Below are positions 1-4,642 of a DNA stretch of 14,830 nucleotides, one piece after another. Both the position numbers and the translations under genes were made by a program. The stretch covers positions 1 to 14,830 of the forward strand of contig DASVQA010000188.1 in assembly GCA_036389375.1 (NCBI GenBank), given 5' to 3'. The stretch's first letter is position 1. Every line of letters starts with the position of its first letter. Under the pieces are notes generated by a model that did no database searches, was not told the DNA's origin, and saw nothing but the letters and a program-made list of their open reading frames with translations. The DNA comes from QHXQ01 sp036389375 (GTDB lineage Bacteria > Acidobacteriota > Blastocatellia > Pyrinomonadales > Pyrinomonadaceae).

Positions 1-372
1 CGGCGGCGTCTGCCGGCCGCGCCTTATCACGTCGCGCGCCTCGTGGCGACGCGCCATGAGGACTGCGGCGCGTGTGTGCAGATCGAGGTCAATCTGGCGC
101 GTAAGAGCCATGTGCCGGTGGCAGTGCTGCGGGCGGTGCTCAACGACCGCGCGGACGAACTGCCGCCGGATTTGGCCGACGTGTACCACTTCGCCCGCGC
201 GGTCGTGGCAGCGGAGGATCAGCCTGAACTGCGCGAGCGGCTGCGCGCGCATTACGGGGCGGAGGCTTTTGTCGAACTCGCGCTCGGCATCGCGGCGGCG
301 CGCGTTTTTCCGACGACGAAGCGCGCGCTGGGCTATGCCACCAGCTGCGCGCTCGTCGAGGTGCAGGTGTAA
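1..372 (+). CDS. Carboxymuconolactone decarboxylase / AhpD-like protein, 3' part only
   Basis: Frame 1 is open from the first base and ends at TAA 370-372, so the gene starts before the window; the GTG at 43 is internal to this open frame and is probably not the true start. The visible 123 residues contain the motif HEDCGAC (Cys at codons 22 and 25), followed by an alpha-helical stretch and a C-terminal helix ending 'RALGYATSC'. A Cys-x-x-Cys preceded by an acidic residue is the redox centre of the AhpD/CMD family, whose members act as small oligomeric peroxidase-like or decarboxylase enzymes in the cytoplasm. The His that follows the second Cys by four residues in AhpD is Glu here, so classical AhpD peroxidase chemistry is doubtful. 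The substrate cannot be told. The next gene is convergent, only 7 bases away. Family membership is fairly sure; function is not. Confidence 0.72.
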   Translation, partial: RRRLPAAPYHVARLVATRHEDCGACVQIEVNLARKSHVPVAVLRAVLNDRADELPPDLADVYHFARAVVAAEDQPELRERLRAHYGAEAFVELALGIAAARVFPTTKRALGYATSCALVEVQV

Positions 373-379
373 ACGGTTG

Positions 380-1255
380 CTAACCGCCGATGGCCTGAAA
401 GAGATTCAACTGCGCTTCGGCCGTTTTCTTGCCGTTGACGAATTTCGTGATGCGCCCCTTGAGCGGCGGGTTTAAGGCTTCCCCCTTGCGCTCGTCGTTG
501 TCCTTGATAAAGCGCCCGCTGAATTGATAGCTGACGCCTTTGACGGTCTCCGTCTCGAAACTGATCTGGTCGCCGTCAAGCCTGACCTGCTTGGCCTTGA
601 TAGACCGGCCCGTGCGGAAATGGAGCACCGCGCGCGGGTCTTGCGACACGGAGACGACGCGCGTCCGGTCGGCACTGGCCTTTAACAGCACGCCGGGAAA
701 TTCAAAGCTATCAAAACCATCAAAGCCTGTGGGCGACTTACCTTCAAACACGTAAGGGCCTTCATCAGCGTCGAACGTGTAGTCGGCGGCCGCCAGCGAC
801 GACGACTCGACGGGCGGCGCGGGCGCATCGGCGGCAACCGGCGCGGGTGCGTCCACACGTGTCTGCTGCAACGCCGAGATCGAGACTTCGAGCGTGTAGC
901 TGTCGCCCTGCTTCGGCTTGGTCGGATAGAGGGCGATGACGTAGTCGCCCGTCTGCGGCAGCGCGGCGCTCCAATCGCTCGTCTCGCTGGCGATGGTGTG
1001 CGCCTGACCGGGCGGAAAGATGTTGAAGTGTATGTCGTTTCTGGGCGAAGCGACATGCACGGTCATCTGTTGGTTGGCGCGTGCGCGCAGCTTGTAGCAA
1101 GCGTCGGTGGCGGCGGCAAGTTGACCTTTGACGATGGCCGTTGTGCGCCCCGTCTGGAAATGGAGCGGGGTGGGCGTGCCCGTGCGGCACTGCGCCCACG
1201 CCTGCGCCGCACACGGCAACAGCAGCCACAGCAAGGCGAGTGTGAATCTTCTCAT
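380..1255 (-). CDS. Secreted beta-rich protein of unknown function
   Basis: This 291-residue protein starts at ATG 1255-1253, with AGGAG about 8 bases upstream. Residues 1-21 form a Sec signal peptide (MRR, a Leu-rich core, then AQAWA before the mature chain), so export is predicted. Residues about 30-128 look like a beta-sandwich similar in style to bacterial pre-peptidase C-terminal (PPC) domains: 'TGDYVIALYP' and 'YTLEVSI' are typical closing strands. A Pro/Ala/Ser-rich linker (about 133-155) leads to a second beta-rich region (about 157-291) that I do not recognise. The short string LHF-Q/R-TGR occurs at 31-37 and again at 211-217, once in each half. There are no catalytic motifs. It may be a periplasmic or cell-surface binding protein. 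Only secretion is well supported. Confidence 0.75.
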   Translation of the reverse strand: MRRFTLALLWLLLPCAAQAWAQCRTGTPTPLHFQTGRTTAIVKGQLAAATDACYKLRARANQQMTVHVASPRNDIHFNIFPPGQAHTIASETSDWSAALPQTGDYVIALYPTKPKQGDSYTLEVSISALQQTRVDAPAPVAADAPAPPVESSSLAAADYTFDADEGPYVFEGKSPTGFDGFDSFEFPGVLLKASADRTRVVSVSQDPRAVLHFRTGRSIKAKQVRLDGDQISFETETVKGVSYQFSGRFIKDNDERKGEALNPPLKGRITKFVNGKKTAEAQLNLFQAIGG

Positions 1256-1297
1256 CGAGGTTTCTCCTGATCGGGTGTGGATGAAACGCGCGCGCTT

Positions 1298-1325
1298 TTT
1301 ATCGCAACTCAGGCGGAAAAGGCAA
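1298..1325 (-). promoter_or_regulatory. Possible sigma-70-type promoter for the secreted protein
   Basis: On the minus strand, TTGCCT (1325-1320) and GATAAA (1303-1298) are separated by 16 bases and lie about 45 bases upstream of the ATG at 1255. The match to TTGACA/TATAAT is partial, so this is only a candidate. The rest of the 145-base gap (1256-1400) holds a short direct repeat of GAAGCCCC near 1353-1370 and nothing else I can name. Confidence 0.25.
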
Positions 1326-1400
1326 TGCGCGGACAGAGGCCCCCTTGACTCGAAGCCCCGAAGCCCCGAACAGCAGATGAGCGCAAGCGGCGGACTCGAA

Positions 1401-2075
1401 TCAGCGCGTGCCGTCGGCCGCTATCTCGGCGAGCGTGGCGTTCGTCCAGTCTCTGATCGCGCGCACTAGTTCGTCTAATTGCTGGTCGAAGAAGTGGCCC
1501 GCGCCGGGGATGACGGTGACCTGCACGCGCGCCTCGGCGGGCAACTCGGCGGCGAGGGCGCGCAAGTGCGCCACGTCGCCGAACTCGTCGCGCTCGCCAT
1601 GTACGAGCAGTAGCGGCTTGCGGCAGGCGCGCAGGAAAGAGAAGTCGTAACCGCGCTCCGGCATGTTGACAGGCGTGCCGATGCCGATGAGCGCGCCAAC
1701 GCGTGCGTCCCTGACGCCGACCTCAAGCCCGACGCGTGCGCCGAAGGAGAAGCCCGCGACCAAGAGCGGCAGGTGCGGGTAGGTCGCGGCCAAGTAGTCC
1801 AGCCCGGCCCGCGCGTCGTCTTGTTCGCCGCGCGCGTGGTCGTGCGTGCCGGTGCTGCTGCCGACGCCGCGAAAGTTGATGCGGAGCGCGACCACGCCGG
1901 CCTCGTTCAAAGCGCGGGCGGCGCGAAAGACCACCTTGTTGTGCATTGTGCCGCCGTGCAGCGGGTGCGGGTGCAGGACGAGCGCGGCGGCGCGCGGCGC
2001 TGCGCCCGGCTCTTTGCTGATGGCTTCGAGTCGGCCATGCGGCGCAGGGATGAAGAGATTGCCGGCCGGATACAA
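1401..2075 (-). CDS. Alpha/beta hydrolase of the small COG2945-like type
   Basis: A soluble serine hydrolase of 224 residues. Visible hallmarks are the oxyanion-region motif HPHPLHGGTM (35-44), the nucleophile elbow GFSFG with Ser110, a likely acid in GERDEFG (Asp163) and the catalytic His in GAGHFF (His194). This arrangement matches the short, lidless alpha/beta hydrolases related to dienelactone hydrolase/COG2945. The substrate is unknown, and esterase or thioesterase activity is the usual guess for the family. The start used is TTG (2075-2073): there is no in-frame ATG nearby and no convincing ribosome binding site, so the true N-terminus may be somewhat different. The gene follows the degenerate receiver gene on the same strand after 147 bases, so a separate promoter is possible. 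Confidence 0.85.
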   Translation of the reverse strand: MYPAGNLFIPAPHGRLEAISKEPGAAPRAAALVLHPHPLHGGTMHNKVVFRAARALNEAGVVALRINFRGVGSSTGTHDHARGEQDDARAGLDYLAATYPHLPLLVAGFSFGARVGLEVGVRDARVGALIGIGTPVNMPERGYDFSFLRACRKPLLLVHGERDEFGDVAHLRALAAELPAEARVQVTVIPGAGHFFDQQLDELVRAIRDWTNATLAEIAADGTR

Positions 2076-2222
2076 AGTTGGCTGAAATCCTCGGTTGCTG
2101 TGATCGGCTGTGGCCGCGAGACTAGCAGACGTGCGTGCGCGGACGCAAAGGACTCTGACGGGGAATGTGCGCGGCCTGAGTTGTGTGTTGCGGGGGGCGT
2201 TGAGTTTCGCGCGGGGTGTTTT

Positions 2223-2648
2223 TTAAGTAGCGGGCTGCTGTCTGTCGTTACTGCGCGGCAGCAGACGGCGCAGCAGGCGGCTCAGTTGGTCGGAGTCGTC
2301 GGGGTAGGTGATCCAGTCGTTGCCAGCTACGTTTACGTCCGTGCCTTCTACGTCCTTGCCATAGGTTTCGGGTCTGATGACGAGTGGCGTCGCCCCGTCC
2401 AACGCCGCGTGCTCGCGCACCGTGCGCCCGACGCGCAACGCCTCGTCAACGGATTTGCTCACCAGATTCACCAGAATCAGGTGCGCGAATAAACCTCCGC
2501 TCTCGGCACGGTCGAGCGCATCCTCTTCGTCAATCGCAAGCCGCACCTTGTAACCTTCGCGTTTCAGGTTCTGGCGCAGGACGACGCGCGTCTCGTCGTC
2601 CTCTTCGATCAGAAAAATAATCGGCCGTCCCTCTTCGCCCCGACTCAT
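2223..2648 (-). CDS. Degenerate receiver (pseudo-receiver) domain protein
   Basis: This 141-residue protein is essentially one CheY-like receiver fold. Strand 1 plus the acidic cluster reads IIFLIEEDDE (10-19), a helix follows, and the third strand is LILVNL (57-62). The Asp that would be phosphorylated is Asn61. The Lys-Pro motif near the end is also absent (the equivalent region reads 'ITYPDDSDQL'). It should therefore not work as a normal phospho-switch. Such pseudo-receivers usually act through constitutive protein-protein contacts. Start ATG 2648-2646 is preceded by AGGGG at about 11 bases. It lies 70 bases downstream of the Crp/Fnr gene on the same strand and may be co-transcribed with it. 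No output domain is attached. The fold call is good; the role is unknown. Confidence 0.8.
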   Translation of the reverse strand: MSRGEEGRPIIFLIEEDDETRVVLRQNLKREGYKVRLAIDEEDALDRAESGGLFAHLILVNLVSKSVDEALRVGRTVREHAALDGATPLVIRPETYGKDVEGTDVNVAGNDWITYPDDSDQLSRLLRRLLPRSNDRQQPAT

Positions 2649-2718
2649 AAACCAACACCCCTTTTCGTCCCGCCCGGCCTGATAACGGGGAACACCACCC
2701 GCACCGCGCGCCGCGAAT

Positions 2719-3423
2719 TCACTTGTACAGTTGATCGAACTCTGTCTTGACCGTCTGATAGCACTCGCACGCCTGCTGTTCCAGCCCGGCGCGGTCGAGG
2801 ATGCGGAAGTCGCCCCGGTCGTAGTCCACCAGGCCGGCCTGCTGCAACTGTTTCGCCACCTCGCTCACACCGGCGCGGCGTATGCCGAGCATGTTCGCCA
2901 TGAACTCGTGCGTGATGTAGAACTCGTCGCGGCCCAGACGGTCGTGATACATGAGCAGCCAACGCGCGAGCCGGCGTTCTATGTTGTGGCGAATGACGCA
3001 CAGCACGGAGACGGATATTTGCATCATCATGGCGTGCGTCAGATGCAGGAGGTGTTGCTGCAACACGCCGCCCTGTTGGAACGCCGCCCGCAGCTTGTCC
3101 GGCCTGAGCCGGAGCGCGTCGCCCGCGCCCTGCACCGTCGCCACTTTCGTAGCCTGGTTCGCGCCCAGGATCACTTCCAATCCCGCCAGTCCTTCGCTGC
3201 CCACCAGCCCAACCTCTGCACCGCTCCCATCCGCCAACTCGGCGAGGAAAGAGATGATGGCCGTGGTCGGGAAATAGACGTAAGGGAACGGGTCGGGTGG
3301 CTCGTAGAGGATGAGGCCTAAGTCGAGCGTGACCGGCTCAAGATCAGCGGCGAGCAGGTCATACTCCGCAGGCGGCAGGGCATCGAGCAGTCTGTTCTGA
3401 CTGGCGGTTTGTGTCATAAGCAT
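2719..3423 (-). CDS. Crp/Fnr-family transcriptional regulator (paralogue A)
   Basis: A 234-residue DNA-binding regulator. Residues about 12-125 form the cyclic-nucleotide-binding-type beta-roll ('YVYFPTTAIISFL', then 'GSEGLAGLEVILG'), a long dimerisation helix runs about 125-160, and the winged helix-turn-helix is HEFMANMLGIRRAGVSEVAK (172-191) followed by 'QQAGLVDYDRGDFRILDRAGLE'. It ends with the family signature ACECY (218-222). The roll lacks the canonical cAMP-contact RS-x-SA motif, and no Cys cluster for an iron-sulphur centre is visible, so the effector is unknown. Start ATG 3423-3421 has no Shine-Dalgarno sequence on its strand; a second ATG lies two codons in (3417-3415). It is transcribed divergently from a clear paralogue at 3661. 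Confidence 0.92.
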   Translation of the reverse strand: MLMTQTASQNRLLDALPPAEYDLLAADLEPVTLDLGLILYEPPDPFPYVYFPTTAIISFLAELADGSGAEVGLVGSEGLAGLEVILGANQATKVATVQGAGDALRLRPDKLRAAFQQGGVLQQHLLHLTHAMMMQISVSVLCVIRHNIERRLARWLLMYHDRLGRDEFYITHEFMANMLGIRRAGVSEVAKQLQQAGLVDYDRGDFRILDRAGLEQQACECYQTVKTEFDQLYK

Positions 3424-3440
3424 TAAAGGAGATTAAAAAC

Positions 3441-3457
3441 AGTATACAGCATGCTGT
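3441..3457. promoter_or_regulatory. Perfect 12-bp palindrome and -10-like element in the divergent control region
   Basis: ACAGCATGCTGT at 3446-3457 is a perfect 12-bp palindrome. Directly beside it, 3441-3446 reads TATACT on the minus strand, a good -10 element for the Crp gene that starts at 3423. No convincing -35 element is found at 16-18 bases. If this -10 is used, the transcript would carry only about 10 bases before the ATG, which fits the lack of a Shine-Dalgarno site. The palindrome would then lie in the promoter spacer, a usual operator position. This is an inference from pattern only. Confidence 0.35.
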
Positions 3458-3523
3458 CTCGGCTTCTGTCCTTTATCGCACAGTGCGCGGCGCAGCGCGA
3501 GTGTACGGCGGGCACGTTAGTGC

Positions 3524-3563
3524 TATACTGCATCCGTAAATCTAAACCGCATCTGCGCTTTAG
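3524..3563 (+). promoter_or_regulatory. -10-like element plus 22-bp imperfect dyad upstream of the second Crp/Fnr gene
   Basis: TATACT at 3524-3529 is a near-consensus plus-strand -10 element, although no clear -35 precedes it. Thirteen bases downstream are two 9-base arms, CTAAACCGC (3542-3550) and GCGCTTTAG (3555-3563), which pair at 8 of 9 positions around a 4-base centre. The overall length of 22 bp is that of typical Crp-family operators, and the site is placed where a bound dimer would block transcription. It could equally be a short RNA hairpin in the leader. The 237-base gap 3424-3660 holds nothing else I recognise. Confidence 0.35.
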
Positions 3564-3660
3564 CGAACTTACCTTTCGTCATCAGGCGCGGCGGACATTA
3601 ACCGCCAACTCCTTTTGCCGTCTGCCAAACAGCACGCTAAGACCGGCAGGGAGCAGCGCG

Positions 3661-4440
3661 ATGGCCGCACTACCTAACAGTTGTAATCTGCACGAAAACC
3701 ACATTCTGCGGATGCTTTCGGCGGACGAGTACAGACGCCTGCGCCTGCACATGGAGCCGGTCGCGCTCCCGCGCGGCGAAATCCTGTCGCAGCCCGACGA
3801 AACGATCCGTTACGTCTATTTCCCGCACCGCGCCACCATCTCGGTCGTCGCCGTCATGCAGGACGGCGCAGAGGTCGAGGCGGGCATCATCGGCGGCGAA
3901 GGGATGAGCGGGCTGCCCATCGTGCTGGGGATGGAGAGCGTGCCGCTGCTGACGATGGTGCAAATTCCGGGCGACGGCACACGAATGCGCGCGGATGTGC
4001 TGCGGGCCGAGTCCGAACGGGGCGGGCAACTGCATCACCTTATCTTACGCTACGCGCAGGCGTTTTTCGTCCAGACCGCGATGACCGCCGCCTGCAACCG
4101 GCTGCACCGGCTGGACGAGCGGCTGTCACGCTGGCTGCTGATGTGTCAGGACAGGACGAAGTCGGCCGAGCTTGAGCTTACGCACGAGTTTATGGCCGTG
4201 ATGCTCGGCGTGCGCCGGGCGGGCGTAACCGAGGCGCTCGGCAGCTTGCAGCGCGCCGGTCTGCTCACCATGATGCGCGGGCAGATCACGATCCTCAATC
4301 GCGCTGGCTTGGAAGAGTCCGCGTGCGAGTGCTACGGCGTCATCACGCGGGAGTTCGCGCGGCTGGGCGACGCCCCTCCGCCCCGCCGGGCTGAACCTCT
4401 CTTAGTCCCTGTGCGCCAACCCTCATTTTCCGGCAACTGA
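3661..4440 (+). CDS. Crp/Fnr-family transcriptional regulator (paralogue B)
   Basis: A regulator of 259 residues. Start ATG 3661 is chosen because AGGGAG lies 7 bases before it and the protein then begins just ahead of the conserved fold; an in-frame ATG at 3451 would add 70 residues without any family character. The beta-roll is at about 10-125 ('YVYFPHRATISVVAV', 'GGEGMSGLPIVLG'), the dimer helix at about 125-165 and the helix-turn-helix at HEFMAVMLGVRRAGVTEALG (175-194), followed by 'QRAGLLTMMRGQITILNRAGLEES' and ACECY (221-225). A Pro/Arg-rich tail (238-259) is extra compared with its neighbour. It is a paralogue of the divergent gene ending at 2719, since HTH and C-terminal signatures align nearly residue by residue. 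Ligand and regulon are unknown; autoregulation or cross-regulation through the shared intergenic region is likely. Confidence 0.92.
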   Translation: MAALPNSCNLHENHILRMLSADEYRRLRLHMEPVALPRGEILSQPDETIRYVYFPHRATISVVAVMQDGAEVEAGIIGGEGMSGLPIVLGMESVPLLTMVQIPGDGTRMRADVLRAESERGGQLHHLILRYAQAFFVQTAMTAACNRLHRLDERLSRWLLMCQDRTKSAELELTHEFMAVMLGVRRAGVTEALGSLQRAGLLTMMRGQITILNRAGLEESACECYGVITREFARLGDAPPPRRAEPLLVPVRQPSFSGN

Positions 4441-4486
4441 AACCGAGCGCCCCACGCCCTGCCCGCCATTTACGCACACAACTCTC

Positions 4487-4518
4487 TTGACTTGCCTTAG
4501 GTCAAAAGCGTAGCTTTT
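4487..4518. promoter_or_regulatory. Inverted repeat TTGAC-N9-GTCAA and small hairpin upstream of the hybrid kinase
   Basis: TTGAC (4487-4491) and GTCAA (4501-4505) form a dyad with a 9-base centre. The half-sites resemble Fnr/Dnr-type half-sites, but the classical spacing is 4 bases. TTGACT could also serve as a -35, though the -10 at the right distance (TAGCTT, 4511-4516) is poor. Overlapping it, AAAAGC (4504-4509) and GCTTTT (4513-4518) form a 6-bp stem with a 3-base loop followed by TTC, which could weakly terminate the upstream Crp gene. The remainder of 4441-4642 is C-rich and shows nothing else. Confidence 0.3.
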
Positions 4519-4642
4519 TCTAGCGAGCAAAATTCCCCCGATCCCGTTTAGCGCGCCCCGACGCCCGCGCCCGCAAGTTCCGCCCGCCCCTGCCCTGACG
4601 CGCGGGGCTGGCTGCGCCACGCGGTCTGCAAAGGGAAAAAGT

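Noticed and set aside
1349..1372. Short direct repeat of GAAGCCCC between the secreted protein and the hydrolase
   Set aside because: Only two copies, no structure around it; probably chance in GC-rich intergenic DNA.
2731..3321. A 196-codon plus-strand frame opposite the first Crp/Fnr gene
   Set aside because: It lies entirely inside a well-supported Crp/Fnr gene and has no ribosome binding site or family features.
3451..3660. A 70-codon N-terminal extension of the second Crp/Fnr gene from ATG 3451
   Set aside because: AGGAG at 3427-3431 is about 19 bases away, too far; the extension contains the -10 element and dyad and is not like the family. ATG 3661 has a well-placed AGGGAG.
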